From positions 92,110 through 156,109 of the forward strand of contig NZ_JAFMPR010000007.1 of NCBI RefSeq assembly GCF_020667835.1: a stretch of 64,000 bases of DNA, read 5' to 3'. The notes under the pieces are model-generated. The model had not been told where the DNA came from. It searched no databases and saw only the letters and a list, made by a program, of their open reading frames with translations. The position numbers were made by a program, and so were the translations under genes. The stretch comes from Roseibaca sp. Y0-43 (GTDB taxonomy: Bacteria; Pseudomonadota; Alphaproteobacteria; Rhodobacterales; Rhodobacteraceae). This document shows, piece after piece, positions 18,017 through 27,318 of this stretch (the first letter of the stretch is position 1; each line of letters starts with the position of its first letter).

Positions 18017-19183
18017 ATGCGCCACGACCCGACCCGCCGCGCGTTTCTACAACAGGTTGCAGCCCTTGGCTGCTCTGCCGCCGCAAGCCCGTTCCTGACA
18101 CCCATCGCCATGGCCAGCGCGCCGGGCGAGAACCGCCTTGTGGTGATCGTGCTGCGCGGCGCGATGGACGGGCTGGACGTGTTGCGCCCAACGGGGGACG
18201 CGCATTTTGCAGCACTGCGCCCCAGCCTGTCGGAAGGTGGCACGCCCTTGGGCAACGGTTTTTTTGCGCTGCACCCGGTGTTGTCGGATTTGGCCCCCCT
18301 TTGGCAGGCCGGGGAGCTGGCATTTGTGCCCGCGACCTCGACCCCGTATCGCGACAAGCGCAGCCATTTCGACGGGCAAGACCTGCTGGAAGCAGGCACG
18401 CCTGATGACGATGCTGCGCGCGCCCGCGATGGTTGGCTGAACCGCACGCTGACGCTGTTGCCCGGTGTCACCGCGCGCACCGCGTTTGCCGTCGGGCGCG
18501 AGCGGATGCGCATTCTGGACGGCACCGCCCCGATGACCCATTGGTCCCCCGGCACCGAACTGGACCTGAGCCCGCAGGCGCGGCTGCTTCTGGACTACCT
18601 GTATGGCCAAGACCCCTTGTTTTCAGAGGCGGGGCTGACCGCGCTGGAAATGGGCATGGCATCTGGCATGATGGAGGATCAGGGCGGTCCCGCGGGCGAG
18701 GTTCTGGCGCGCTATCTTGGCGAACAGTTGCGCGGCGAAACGCGTATCGCCAGCCTGTCGCTGTCGGGCTTTGACACGCATGTCCAGCAGGCCCGCCGCC
18801 TGCGCCCGGCGCTGCGCAACCTGCAAACCACCATCCTGACGCTGCGCGCCGAACTTGGTGCCATTTGGGCGCGCACCACCGTTCTGGCCATGACCGAATT
18901 CGGCCGAACCGCGCGCGAAAACGGCACTGGCGGCACCGATCACGGCACCGGCGGGGCGATGTTGCTGGCGGGCGGCGCGCTGAAAGGGGGGCGTGTGCTT
19001 GGCGGCTGGCCGGGGCTGTCGGAAGCCGCGCTTTACGATGGGCGCGACCTGATGCCACTGAGCGACGTGCGCGCCTACGCGGCCTGGGCCTTGCGCGACA
19101 TGTATGGGCTGCGCGTGTCAGACCTGACCCGCACGGTCTTTCCCGGCCTCGACATGGGCGACAATCCCGGCCTCTTGCTTTAG
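18017..19183 (+). CDS. DUF1501 family protein, Tat-exported
   Basis: 388 residues with a twin-arginine signal (PTRRAFLQQVAALG) and a hydrophobic stretch, so it is probably exported folded to the periplasm. The core resembles the sulfatase/alkaline-phosphatase-like superfamily: VVIVLRGAMDGLDVL near the mature N-terminus, the FGRTARENGTGGTDHGTGGAM block near 295-315, and SLSGFDTHVQQ. The catalytic role is not established for the family. It is translated right after the DUF1800 gene and the two products probably act together. Confidence 0.9.
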   Translation: MRHDPTRRAFLQQVAALGCSAAASPFLTPIAMASAPGENRLVVIVLRGAMDGLDVLRPTGDAHFAALRPSLSEGGTPLGNGFFALHPVLSDLAPLWQAGELAFVPATSTPYRDKRSHFDGQDLLEAGTPDDDAARARDGWLNRTLTLLPGVTARTAFAVGRERMRILDGTAPMTHWSPGTELDLSPQARLLLDYLYGQDPLFSEAGLTALEMGMASGMMEDQGGPAGEVLARYLGEQLRGETRIASLSLSGFDTHVQQARRLRPALRNLQTTILTLRAELGAIWARTTVLAMTEFGRTARENGTGGTDHGTGGAMLLAGGALKGGRVLGGWPGLSEAALYDGRDLMPLSDVRAYAAWALRDMYGLRVSDLTRTVFPGLDMGDNPGLLL

Positions 19184-19221
19184 CGCTTCCCCCGCCGCGC
19201 CGCGCGGCCTATATGCGCGAC

Positions 19222-21060
19222 ATGGCACAAGCACCTCTGTTACAACTCTCTGGAATCGGCCTTGGCTTTGGCGGCAATCCGCTGCTGGAGGGGCTGGATC
19301 TGACCGTTCAACCCGGCGACCGCGTGGCGCTTGTGGGGCGCAACGGGTCGGGCAAATCGACGCTGATGAAGATCATGGCGGGGCTTGTGGAACCCGACAC
19401 CGGCACGCGCACGCTGCCGCCGGGCATAACCGTGGGCTATATGGAGCAAGACCGCGATTTCGCGGGCTTTGCCACGCTTGGGGACTATGCCATGCAGTTG
19501 CTGGACCCGTCCGAGCAGTGGCGCGTGGACATCGCCGCCGAGGGGCTGCATTTCGACCCAAGCCTCGACCCGGCCCGCGCCTCTGGCGGCGAGCGTCGCC
19601 GCGCGGCGCTGGCGCGGCTTCTGGCCGAAGCGCCGGAACTCATGCTCTTGGACGAGCCGACCAACCATCTGGACATCGCCGCCATCCAATGGCTGGAAGA
19701 GCGCCTGCGCGACACCCGCGCGGCCTTTGTCCTCATCAGCCACGACCGCGCCTTTCTGCGCGCGCTGACCCGCGCCACGCTTTGGGTGGACCGGGGCCAG
19801 GTGCGCCGCCGCGAAGCGGGGTTCGAGGGGTTCGAGGACTGGCGCGACAAGGTTTGGGCCGAAGAGGATGACGCCCGCCACAAGCTGAACCGCAAGATCA
19901 AGGCCGAAGCGCGCTGGGCGGTCGAGGGGATTTCCGCGCGCCGCAAGCGCAACCAGGGCCGGGTGCGGGCGCTGGCTGCGCTGCGCGCCGAACGCGCAAG
20001 CCAGATCAAGCGGCAGGGCACGGCGGCGATGGCCTTTGACAGCGCCGCCCCCTCGGGCAAGCTGGTGGCGGAACTGGACCATGTGTCCAAATCCTATGGC
20101 GACCGGACCATCCTGCGCGATTTCTCGCTGCGGGTGATGCGCGGGGAATGCGTGGCCATGATCGGCCCCAACGGCGTGGGCAAGACCACGCTTCTGCGCC
20201 TGATGACCGGGCAGGAGCAGGCCGACCAAGGCACGATCCGGCTGGGCACCAATCTGCAAACGGCGGTGTTCGACCAGACCCGCGCGCAGCTCGACCCGAA
20301 TGCGTCGCTGTGGGAGAACCTGACGGGCGATCCGCTGATGGCGGTGTCGGGGCAGGCCGATCAGGTCATGGTGCGCGGCACGCCCCGGCATGTGGTGGGG
20401 TATCTGAAGGAATTCCTCTTCGACGAATCGCAGGCCCGCGCGCCGGTGCGGTCCTTGTCCGGCGGCGAGAAGGCGCGGCTTTTGCTCGCGCGGATCATGG
20501 CGCAACCGGCGAACCTGCTGGTGCTGGACGAACCCACGAACGATCTGGACGTGGAAACGCTGGACCTGCTGCAAGACCTGCTGGGCAGCTTCGACGGCAC
20601 GGTGCTGCTGGTCAGCCATGACCGCGATTTCATCGACCGGCTGGCGACGACCACGCTGGTGTTCGAAGGGCAGGGCCGCGTGACCGCCTATGCGGGCGGT
20701 TGGTCGGATTATCTGGCGCAACGGGGCGAGGGGGCGGCGCCTGCGGCCAAGCCCGCGAAAGCGGCGGCCCCAGAGAAACCTGAAGGGACGCCCGCCGAGA
20801 AGCCCGCCGCGAAACCGGCGGCGAAGGCGAAAGGGTTGTCCTTTACCGAGGCGCACCGGCTGGAGAAGCTGCCAGCAGAGATCGCCCGGCTGGAGGCCGA
20901 GATCGGCAAGCTGGAGGAGCTGTTGTCAGATGCCGAGCTTTTCACCCGCGAGCCGGTGAAATTCCGCAAAGCGACCGAGGCGCTGACCCAACGCCAAGAG
21001 GCGCTGGCGGCGGCGGAAGAGGAGTGGCTGGACTTGGCGGAGAGGGCGGAGGCGGGGTAG
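19222..21060 (+). CDS. uup: ABC-F family ATPase (Uup type)
   Basis: 612 residues with two ABC cassettes and no membrane segment. Walker A motifs are GRNGSGKST and GPNGVGKTT; signatures ASGGERRRAALARLL and LSGGEKARLLLARIM; Walker B motifs LMLLDEPTNHLD and LLVLDEPTNDLD. A Lys/Ala/Pro-rich linker (about 515-545) leads to a C-terminal coiled coil (EKLPAEIARLEAEIGKLEELL), which is diagnostic for Uup within the family. ABC-F proteins act on the ribosome; Uup is linked to translation quality control and to precise transposon excision. I start at ATG 19222; ATG 19213 three codons upstream is equally possible. Confidence 0.93.
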   Translation: MAQAPLLQLSGIGLGFGGNPLLEGLDLTVQPGDRVALVGRNGSGKSTLMKIMAGLVEPDTGTRTLPPGITVGYMEQDRDFAGFATLGDYAMQLLDPSEQWRVDIAAEGLHFDPSLDPARASGGERRRAALARLLAEAPELMLLDEPTNHLDIAAIQWLEERLRDTRAAFVLISHDRAFLRALTRATLWVDRGQVRRREAGFEGFEDWRDKVWAEEDDARHKLNRKIKAEARWAVEGISARRKRNQGRVRALAALRAERASQIKRQGTAAMAFDSAAPSGKLVAELDHVSKSYGDRTILRDFSLRVMRGECVAMIGPNGVGKTTLLRLMTGQEQADQGTIRLGTNLQTAVFDQTRAQLDPNASLWENLTGDPLMAVSGQADQVMVRGTPRHVVGYLKEFLFDESQARAPVRSLSGGEKARLLLARIMAQPANLLVLDEPTNDLDVETLDLLQDLLGSFDGTVLLVSHDRDFIDRLATTTLVFEGQGRVTAYAGGWSDYLAQRGEGAAPAAKPAKAAAPEKPEGTPAEKPAAKPAAKAKGLSFTEAHRLEKLPAEIARLEAEIGKLEELLSDAELFTREPVKFRKATEALTQRQEALAAAEEEWLDLAERAEAG

Positions 21061-21072
21061 CCCCCCATGAGA

Positions 21073-21453
21073 TCATTTAAGCAAAGAAAATGCCCCTTTA
21101 TTTGCAGCTGCTACTAACCTGCGACTGAGATCGCGGCGCTTGGCACGCTCTTTTGGAAAAACAGCAAGGGAATGAGAGGGGTTATCTTCTGTTTTATCCA
21201 CATTTATGGGAATGCCCAAGCTCTGAAAAACACTTCGTGAAATCGTCCAAACCCCAGTGGAGCTTCTTCCTAGCTTAAGAGTTCTGTGTTGATAGCTCTT
21301 TTTAGCTGACCACACGCGCTCGCAGTCCAAACTCAATTGATATTCTTCCTCACTTGTGGGCGAAAACGCTTGTGGTCCAACAGTAAGACCATCCATGTGT
21401 TGAGGGTGAACATTTCGGTGAAGTCCAAATTCGGTCATTTGGAAGGCATCCAT
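21073..21453 (-). CDS. Hypothetical protein, second gene of AT-rich cassette
   Basis: 126 residues with no signal peptide or membrane helix. I see an N-terminal pattern GLHRNVHPQHMDGL followed by QAFSPTSEEEYQLSLDCE, then a middle strand region (GVWTISRSVFQSLG) and a C-terminal NPSHSLAVFPKERAKRRDLSRRL. I have the impression of a recurring group of small proteins with a R.VHP.H...G...F.P and NP.H pattern, but cannot name a family or function. Its ATG lies inside the end of the upstream gene (19-base overlap), so the two are probably made together. It ends 12 bases from the converging uup stop. Confidence 0.7.
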   Translation of the reverse strand: MDAFQMTEFGLHRNVHPQHMDGLTVGPQAFSPTSEEEYQLSLDCERVWSAKKSYQHRTLKLGRSSTGVWTISRSVFQSLGIPINVDKTEDNPSHSLAVFPKERAKRRDLSRRLVAAANKGAFSLLK

Positions 21454-22568
21454 CGTCTTAAAAATAATTCAACGTTTTCTATTTGTCTGAGTAGAACGGA
21501 AGATATTCCGTTGAAGGATTTCTCCCTGAATTTATCAGATTCAAGATCGCTTACCCCAAGCAAAAACACGTCATCCCCAACCAACAGGGAAGCCGCAAGG
21601 GAACCAGTTGTCCACTCGAAGTCGACTTCGCCAGAGTCTTCGATGAACACAGAAACTTCGGGATATTTAAGAGACAGGAATTGTGCGATGTCCAAAGAGC
21701 GCATTACGGTTTTATGTGAGGGTCGCTTTCCCTTTCCATCAAGCCAACCTTCTTGGATTTCTGAAATTCCTTTAATGCGCGCTTGAAGTTCTTGACCTTT
21801 TGGAGTGATAGTTGCGCTCGATAGCGCATTGTTTCTGATAGTCCTTCGGATCGTTGACGAGTTGTCAACTTCCGCAAAAATATCGAAATAAACTACTGAT
21901 CCCATGTGATATTTTGGATCGCTTCTTAGTATTGCCCAGTCAATCTCATAATTGAAGGCGCCGAAAGAGCTTGTGATGCGCACGCTAGATGGGTTTTCAG
22001 AGATCCCAGAAACGAAGCCATGCCCACGTAAAGCCTTATTCTCTCTGCGAAGGGACGCATCAATTATTTTTTGAATACTCTTTTCTGAAATCCTAAAGGA
22101 TTTTTCTCCACTAGCTGATGACTTTGGAAAAACATCGATATATTCACCAGGTTTTATGGTCCGTGAAATAGTTTTTAGACTCGCAAGTGAACTCTCAGGG
22201 AGTGGTGAGATATGAGTATTTTGGTTTGCAGCTACGAGTGCCGCTGAAAGTTTCTCTTGAGCTTCCGCAAAAACATAATCAAAGGAGGTATTACCAAAAA
22301 GATCGGGGTCTACCGGCTTCCGCGGTAACGAGACTACTTTACTCTTGGTAGTAATTACACCGCGTAGTCCAAGTTCAAAAAGCCTATTAAAGTTTTTTGG
22401 CAGATTCTGTTTATCGGGATTTTCTTCCTTCCATATTTCTTTAGCAATCTTCAAGAGAAGATCTTGGTATTTGTGGACAGCAGGAAGGGCATCGACTGGA
22501 ATGAATTCCAAATCGAATCTTGCACCTTTAAAGCACATCTTAACAAAGTCTTGTGTATCTTCTCCCAT
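21435..22568 (-). CDS. Hypothetical protein, first gene of AT-rich cassette
   Basis: 377 residues, soluble, function unknown. The N-terminus (FDLEFIPVDALPAVHKYQDLLLKIAKEIW, then NPDKQNLPKNF and FELGLRGV) follows a pattern I associate with unnamed accessory proteins. The middle is a beta-rich region around residues 160-260. The C-terminal part carries ISEIQEGWLDGKGKRPS and FIEDSGEVDFEW, a small domain type seen in other unnamed proteins. I prefer ATG 22568 because GGTGGA lies 7-8 bases upstream; an in-frame GTG at 22580 is the alternative. The gene follows lepA by 37 bases but its base composition is quite different. Toxin-antitoxin or defence roles are possible, with no direct support. Confidence 0.72.
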   Translation of the reverse strand: MGEDTQDFVKMCFKGARFDLEFIPVDALPAVHKYQDLLLKIAKEIWKEENPDKQNLPKNFNRLFELGLRGVITTKSKVVSLPRKPVDPDLFGNTSFDYVFAEAQEKLSAALVAANQNTHISPLPESSLASLKTISRTIKPGEYIDVFPKSSASGEKSFRISEKSIQKIIDASLRRENKALRGHGFVSGISENPSSVRITSSFGAFNYEIDWAILRSDPKYHMGSVVYFDIFAEVDNSSTIRRTIRNNALSSATITPKGQELQARIKGISEIQEGWLDGKGKRPSHKTVMRSLDIAQFLSLKYPEVSVFIEDSGEVDFEWTTGSLAASLLVGDDVFLLGVSDLESDKFREKSFNGISSVLLRQIENVELFLRRWMPSK

Positions 22569-22605
22569 TGCGTTTTCCACCGTAAATCATTCTTATCAAA
22601 TTTGT

Positions 22606-24405
22606 TCACCCATCCATCTTCAACGCGCTTATAAACGCCTGCTGCGGAATCTCCACCTTCCCGAACTGGCGCATCTTCTTCTTACCCGCTTTCTGCTTCT
22701 CCAGCAGCTTTTTCTTGCGGGTCACGTCGCCGCCGTAGCATTTCGCCGTCACGTCCTTGCGCAGCGCCGCCAGCGTTTCGCGGGCAATCACCTTGCCGCC
22801 AATCGCCGCCTGGATCGGGATTTTGAACATGTGGCGGGGGATCAGCTCTTTCAGCTTTTCGCACATCGCGCGGCCGCGCATCTCTGCCCGGTCGCGGTGG
22901 ACCATCATCGACAGCGCATCGACCGGTTCGTCATTCACAAGGATCTGCATCTTCACCAGCTTGTCCTCTCGGTAGCCGGTGATTTCATAATCGAAAGACG
23001 CATAGCCCTTGGTGATGGATTTCAGACGGTCGTAGAAATCGAACACCACCTCGTTCAGCGGCAGGTCATAGACGACCATCGCGCGGCTGCCCGCATAGGT
23101 CAGTTCCATCTGGATACCGCGGCGGTCCTGACACAGTTTCAGCACATCGCCCAAGTAATCATCGGGCACAAGGATCGTGGCCTTGATGCGCGGCTCTTCC
23201 ACATGGTCGACATAGGTCAGGTCGGGCAGGTCGGCGGGGTTGTGCAGTTCGATCACCTCGCCATCCTTCATATGCACATGGTAGACGACCGAGGGCGCGG
23301 TGGTGATCAGGTCGATGCCGTATTCGCGCTCCAGCCGGTCGCGGACGACTTCGAGGTGCAAGAGTCCGAGGAACCCGCAGCGGAACCCGAAGCCAAGCGC
23401 GGCGGAGCTTTCCATCTCGTAGGTAAAGGACGCGTCGTTCAGCGCCAGTTTCTCGATCGCGCTGCGCAGGTCTTCGAATTCGGCGGAATCGACCGGGAAC
23501 AGGCCACAGAACACCACGGGCACAGAGGGTTTGAACCCCGGCAGCGCCTTGGCGCAGGGTTTCTTGTCATGCGTGATGGTGTCGCCCACCTTGGTGTCGC
23601 GGACCTGCTTGATCGAGGCGGTGAAAACCCCGATCTCGCCCGGTCCAAGTTCGGCCACATCGACCATGGCGGGTTTCAGCACCGCCAGCTTGTCGATGCC
23701 GTATTTCGCGCCCGTCTGCATCATGCGGATGTTGTCGCCCTTGCGGATGACGCCGTCCATGACGCGGATCAGCACGACGACGCCCAGGTAAGCGTCATAC
23801 CAGCTATCCACCAGCATCGCCTTCAGCGGCGCGTCGCGGTCGCCCTTGGGGGCGGGCAGGCGTTTGACGATGGCTTCCAGCACGTCGGGAATGCCAAGTC
23901 CGGATTTGGCGGAAATCAGGACCGAGTCGGAGGCGTCCAGCCCGATCACATCCTCGATCTGTTCCTTGACCCGGTCGGGTTCGGCGGCGGGCAGGTCGAT
24001 CTTGTTCAGGACCGGCACGATTTCATGGTCGGCCTCTATCGCGGTATAGACATTGGCCAGCGTCTGCGCTTCCACCCCTTGGGACGCGTCCACCACCAGC
24101 AGCGACCCTTCGACCGCTTGCATGGAGCGCGAGACTTCATAGGCGAAGTCCACATGCCCCGGCGTGTCGATCAGGTTCAGGACGTAATGCTCCCCATCCT
24201 GCGCGACATAGTCGATGCGCACGGTATTGGCCTTGATCGTGATGCCGCGCTCGCGCTCGATATCCATCGCGTCGAGCATCTGCTCTTTCATGTCACGGTC
24301 GGCAACCGTGCCGGTGGACTGGATAAGCCGGTCCGCCAGGGTGGATTTTCCGTGGTCGATATGCGCCACGATCGAGAAGTTCCGGATATGGGAAAGCTGT
24401 GTCAT
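22606..24405 (-). CDS. lepA: Elongation factor 4 (LepA)
   Basis: 599 residues, the same length as E. coli LepA. This translational GTPase acts on the ribosome during initiation/assembly and under ionic stress. Motifs in order: G1 AHIDHGKST, switch [14 protein letters not shown]3 DTPGHVDF, G4 NKIDLP. The LepA-specific C-terminus includes [19 protein letters not shown], which identifies EF4 rather than EF-G. The start [20 protein letters not shown] is the family N-terminus; the frame is open upstream but without similarity. The AT-rich cassette follows directly after the stop. Confidence 0.97.
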   Translation of the reverse strand: MTQLSHIRNFSIVAHIDHGKSTLADRLIQSTGTVADRDMKEQMLDAMDIERERGITIKANTVRIDYVAQDGEHYVLNLIDTPGHVDFAYEVSRSMQAVEGSLLVVDASQGVEAQTLANVYTAIEADHEIVPVLNKIDLPAAEPDRVKEQIEDVIGLDASDSVLISAKSGLGIPDVLEAIVKRLPAPKGDRDAPLKAMLVDSWYDAYLGVVVLIRVMDGVIRKGDNIRMMQTGAKYGIDKLAVLKPAMVDVAELGPGEIGVFTASIKQVRDTKVGDTITHDKKPCAKALPGFKPSVPVVFCGLFPVDSAEFEDLRSAIEKLALNDASFTYEMESSAALGFGFRCGFLGLLHLEVVRDRLEREYGIDLITTAPSVVYHVHMKDGEVIELHNPADLPDLTYVDHVEEPRIKATILVPDDYLGDVLKLCQDRRGIQMELTYAGSRAMVVYDLPLNEVVFDFYDRLKSITKGYASFDYEITGYREDKLVKMQILVNDEPVDALSMMVHRDRAEMRGRAMCEKLKELIPRHMFKIPIQAAIGGKVIARETLAALRKDVTAKCYGGDVTRKKKLLEKQKAGKKKMRQFGKVEIPQQAFISALKMDG

Positions 24406-24461
24406 GTTCGCTGATATGTCGCGCTTTGCGGCCCCGGTCAATATGGCTTCGCGGGGTTGGG

Positions 24462-25310
24462 TTACGTGGTGGCGTGGCGGCGGGAATAGCCATTGTAGCT
24501 TGGCGAATACCAGCCATCTAACGTGCCCGCGCGCGGGGCGAAGACCGTCACCTCCAGCGGGTGGCATGTCGCGGTGTCAGAGCTGTGTTCCGCCCCGCAA
24601 TCGCCGCCGGGGCAGGCCGATAGCACGCCCATCAGGTCGATCTCGGCAAAGAACTCTATATGGTCGCCTGCCCGCGCTGGCGTCGCCTTCATGAAATACT
24701 GCCCGGTGTCGCGGGTAAAGCCCGTGCACATGAAGACATTCATCACGTCATGGACATGCGGCTCTGCCTCTGCCAGCGGCAGGCCGGTTTCCTCGGCCAA
24801 AGCGCGGGTCAGGTTGGAATGGCAGGTGTGGTGATATTCCGCCCCGTGCAGCAGGTGGTTCGTATAGGGGTCGCAGCGTGTGCCGATCACGTCATGCACC
24901 CGCCCGCCATATTCGTCCACGCCATACCATGCCAGCGTATCATGGGTGATCGTGGCCATGGGGCGCAGATAGGGCAGGCAGGACCATAGCCGGTCGCCCG
25001 TGCTGACATGGCTGCCATGCAGCGCGCGGGTTTTGCCGGAAAAGAACCGCTCTGACAGGTTGCGCGCGGCAAACAGGTTCAGATCGCCCACTTGCGGGCC
25101 ATCGGGGCAACTGATGCGACAGAAACTGCCCGCGCCCACATGAAAGGCGCGCGCCTCGCGTGGGGGGATGGTCACACGGGCAACAGGCTGCGCGCTGTCC
25201 CGCGCCTTTGCATAGAGGGCGAGGTCAGGCCGGGGCAGGGTGTCGTTCGGGTAGCAAATAACCGGGGCCACCGCGCGGCGGGTGTCGGCGTCTTGGGGCG
25301 GTTTGGTCAT
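24462..25310 (-). CDS. DUF1989 (urea carboxylase-associated type) family protein
   Basis: 282 residues of the DUF1989 family. Conserved-looking blocks are [49 protein letters not shown] and [13 protein letters not shown], with several His and Cys residues that could bind metal. Members are often found with urea carboxylase or aminomethyl-transfer genes, but no such neighbour exists here, so the role is open. The start overlaps the end of the small upstream gene by 4 bases (ATGA), indicating coupling with it. lepA starts 56 bases downstream. Confidence 0.85.
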   Translation of the reverse strand: MTKPPQDADTRRAVAPVICYPNDTLPRPDLALYAKARDSAQPVARVTIPPREARAFHVGAGSFCRISCPDGPQVGDLNLFAARNLSERFFSGKTRALHGSHVSTGDRLWSCLPYLRPMATITHDTLAWYGVDEYGGRVHDVIGTRCDPYTNHLLHGAEYHHTCHSNLTRALAEETGLPLAEAEPHVHDVMNVFMCTGFTRDTGQYFMKATPARAGDHIEFFAEIDLMGVLSACPGGDCGAEHSSDTATCHPLEVTVFAPRAGTLDGWYSPSYNGYSRRHATT

Positions 25311-25510
25311 TTCTGCGCTCCGGCAAGGCAGTGTTTCGGGCTGCGCCCACGCGGTAGGGCCAGTTCAGCCCCGCAGGCCGCACAAACATGCAGCACGCGC
25401 CCATCCGCCAAGGCGCGCCGATCCTCGCGCCAGCGGCACCCGCGCCGCTGCCATGGGCGCAGGATCAGGATCGCGGCAAAAACGATGACAAGGCCGAGGA
25501 TCAGAAACAT
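25307..25510 (-). CDS. Small membrane protein with CxxC motif
   Basis: 67 residues. One N-terminal membrane helix (FLILGLVIVFAAILIL) is followed by a basic cytosolic or periplasmic segment and a CAACGAELALP...HC pattern resembling a half zinc ribbon. Function unknown. The 4-base overlap with the DUF1989 gene start and the good membrane segment argue that it is real. It lies 52 bases after kpsM on the same strand. Confidence 0.65.
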   Translation of the reverse strand: MFLILGLVIVFAAILILRPWQRRGCRWREDRRALADGRVLHVCAACGAELALPRGRSPKHCLAGAQK

Positions 25511-25562
25511 ATGCTGAAACTGGCGCGACTGACGCGGAATTTCAAGCCAAGCGCGGGCGGCT

Positions 25563-26384
25563 TTACTGTCGCGCCGCCCAAGACAACGAGGCGCGGTTGC
25601 GGGTATAGAACTCGCCCAACATGCCGACCACGATCACGCACAGGCTGAAGATGACCGGGTAATAGGCCCATGTATGCATGGGGTTGTAGTTGATGAAGGC
25701 AAAGCCGCGCGCCTGGTCGATGGCGTGAAACAGCGGGTTCCACAGGAAATACGGCAGCACGCTGGAGGGCAGGGTGTTGGCAAGGAAAAACTTGCCCGAC
25801 GCCACCATGTTCATGCGCGAAATCAGCGTTGTCATCAGCTTTGCGACCGACGGGAACCAGGGGCGAATGGCATACATCACGATCCCGATAGCCAGACCCG
25901 ACAGCCAGACCGACAACAGCATGGCGAAAGCGCCGAAGGGGCGGTCGATGACAACGGGTGTCCAGATCGTGTGATACAGAAACAGGATCACCGCGACCGA
26001 CAGGGTCTGGATGTAAAGCTCTGCAAGCGCCGCGCCGCCGATGGCGACGATGGGGTTCATGGGGCGGTGCTTCATCATGGCCGAATTCGGCCCGTCTGCC
26101 GTGGCCACCGCCGAAAGCGTCTTGATATGCGCCATGAACAGCACGACCCCGCTCATCAGGTAGATCAGCGTGTCGCCACGGATCGCAGCCCCGCGCGCAC
26201 CGGCAAAGACGAAGATCAGCAGGAACACACCGACCAGCAGCATGGTCTGGGCAATGTTCAGCAACAGCCCGATAATCGCATTGCCGTGGCTTTTGCGGAC
26301 GTTTCGGACAGCCTGCGTGAAAATCAGCTCCAGCGTGTGCCAAAGCCGCCATGCGAAGGATTGCGATGAGGTGGGGCTGAACAT
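25563..26384 (-). CDS. kpsM: Capsule polysaccharide ABC transporter permease (KpsM)
   Basis: 273 residues with about six membrane helices typical of ABC-2 permeases (for example IIGLLLNIAQTMLLVGVFLLIFVF and YYPVIFSLCVIVVGMLGEF). The layout and the N-terminal SFAWRLWHTLELIFTQAVRNVRKSH fit polysaccharide exporters. It would pair with the KpsT ATPase encoded at 11575-12249. I start at ATG 26384, where GGAAAG lies 7 bases upstream; the open frame continues upstream but without a ribosome-binding site. It diverges from cysQ. No ATPase gene is adjacent, which is unusual for this transporter type. Confidence 0.9.
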   Translation of the reverse strand: MFSPTSSQSFAWRLWHTLELIFTQAVRNVRKSHGNAIIGLLLNIAQTMLLVGVFLLIFVFAGARGAAIRGDTLIYLMSGVVLFMAHIKTLSAVATADGPNSAMMKHRPMNPIVAIGGAALAELYIQTLSVAVILFLYHTIWTPVVIDRPFGAFAMLLSVWLSGLAIGIVMYAIRPWFPSVAKLMTTLISRMNMVASGKFFLANTLPSSVLPYFLWNPLFHAIDQARGFAFINYNPMHTWAYYPVIFSLCVIVVGMLGEFYTRNRASLSWAARQ

Positions 26385-26397
26385 GAAGCCGCTTTCC

Positions 26398-26462
26398 GAT
26401 TGTCGCCTGTAGTCGCGGTAACTATACACGCAATCTAGACGAAAACGGGGCAATCGACAATC
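26398..26462. promoter_or_regulatory. Paired inverted octamers in the kpsM/cysQ divergent promoter
   Basis: GATTGTCG at 26398-26405 and its exact reverse complement CGACAATC at 26455-26462 face each other across 49 bases, one close to each gene start. Such spacing could allow one regulator to act on both genes, but chance is not excluded for an 8-base match. Confidence 0.3.
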
Positions 26463-26486
26463 TTGCCCATAATTTCAGGAGCTTTC

Positions 26487-27290
26487 ATGCTGGATCCCAT
26501 CGCCCGCGTCGCCCTTTTCCGCCGTCTGGCCCTGCAAGCCGGGGATGCGATTATGGGGGTCTATGACAGCGCCGATATGGGTGTGGAAAGCAAGGATGAC
26601 GACAGCCCCGTCACCCGCGCCGACCGCTTGGCCGATGACATCATCAGCGCGGGCCTGCGGGCCGAATGCCCCGACATCACCCTTGTGACAGAGGAGCAGG
26701 CCGCAACCCATGCCGAGAGTGCGGCGACCTTCCTGATCGTGGACCCGCTGGATGGCACCAAGGAATTCATCAAGCGGCGCGGCGATTTCACCGTCAATAT
26801 TGCGCTGGTGCAAGATGGCGTGCCGGTGGCGGGCATTGTCTATGCCCCCGCCAAGGGGCGCATGTTCTACACCGATGCCGATGGCGCCAGCTTGGAAGAG
26901 ATCGGCCCCTTCGACCCCGCGCGTGCGGGCGAGACGCGCAAGCTGCATCTTAGCACCCCCGATGCGGAGAAGCTGATCGTGGTGGCGTCCAAATCCCACC
27001 GCGATGCCGCGACGGATGACTATATCAACCGCTATGGCGTGGGTGACATGCGCAGCGCGGGGTCTTCGCTGAAATTCTGCCTTGTCGCAGCGGGCGAGGC
27101 CGATTTCTACCCCCGGCTTGGCCGCACCATGGAATGGGACACGGCGGCGGGCGATGCGGTCTTGCGCGGCGCGGGTGGCGAGGTGCTGCGCTTCGACGAT
27201 CACACCCCCTTGCGCTATGGCAAGCCGGGCTACGAGAATCCCTTCTTCATTGCCCGCAACCCTGCCGTGTCCTTGGTTCAACCGGAATAA
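26487..27290 (+). CDS. cysQ: 3'(2'),5'-bisphosphate nucleotidase (CysQ)
   Basis: 267 residues of the inositol monophosphatase-like, Mg-dependent, lithium-sensitive phosphatase fold. Metal-binding motifs are visible as TEEQ near residue 70, DPLDGTKEFI near 90 and MEWDTAAGDAV near 220. It turns 3'-phosphoadenosine 5'-phosphate (PAP) into AMP in the cytosol, clearing the by-product of PAPS-dependent sulfation. That suits the sulfotransferase-like gene at 32276. AGGAG lies 5 bases before the chosen ATG; an in-frame ATG at 26463 lacks such a site. Confidence 0.93.
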   Translation: MLDPIARVALFRRLALQAGDAIMGVYDSADMGVESKDDDSPVTRADRLADDIISAGLRAECPDITLVTEEQAATHAESAATFLIVDPLDGTKEFIKRRGDFTVNIALVQDGVPVAGIVYAPAKGRMFYTDADGASLEEIGPFDPARAGETRKLHLSTPDAEKLIVVASKSHRDAATDDYINRYGVGDMRSAGSSLKFCLVAAGEADFYPRLGRTMEWDTAAGDAVLRGAGGEVLRFDDHTPLRYGKPGYENPFFIARNPAVSLVQPE

Positions 27291-27300
27291 GGCGGCGGGC

Positions 27301-27318
27301 GTTAACGAATTCGTTAAC
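27301..27318. promoter_or_regulatory. Perfect 18-base palindrome upstream of galU
   Basis: GTTAACGAATTCGTTAAC is fully self-complementary. A further GTTAACTT copy occurs at 27383-27390, repeating the right half plus TT (27313-27320) 70 bases downstream and 23 bases before the galU start. The half-site recalls CtrA sites (TTAA-N7-TTAA), but the spacing here is N8, so a match is not claimed. An operator for galU is the likeliest reading. Confidence 0.5.

Larger units (their letters stand above)
21061..22605. other. AT-rich island between uup and lepA
   Basis: Base composition changes sharply at the uup stop codon and again just before the lepA stop: the flanks are strongly GC-rich, while this segment is full of A/T runs and uses A/T-ending codons. 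It contains just two genes, both on the minus strand and overlapping. No integrase, transposase, tRNA or clear target-site duplication flanks it. I read it as a horizontally acquired cassette placed between two housekeeping genes. Confidence 0.75.

Noticed and set aside
21061..22605. Insertion sequence or prophage remnant
   Set aside because: No transposase, integrase, terminal inverted repeat or target duplication could be found at the edges; only composition marks the segment as foreign.
27301..27318. CtrA binding site
   Set aside because: Spacing between the two TTAA halves is 8, not 7, so it is reported only as a palindrome.
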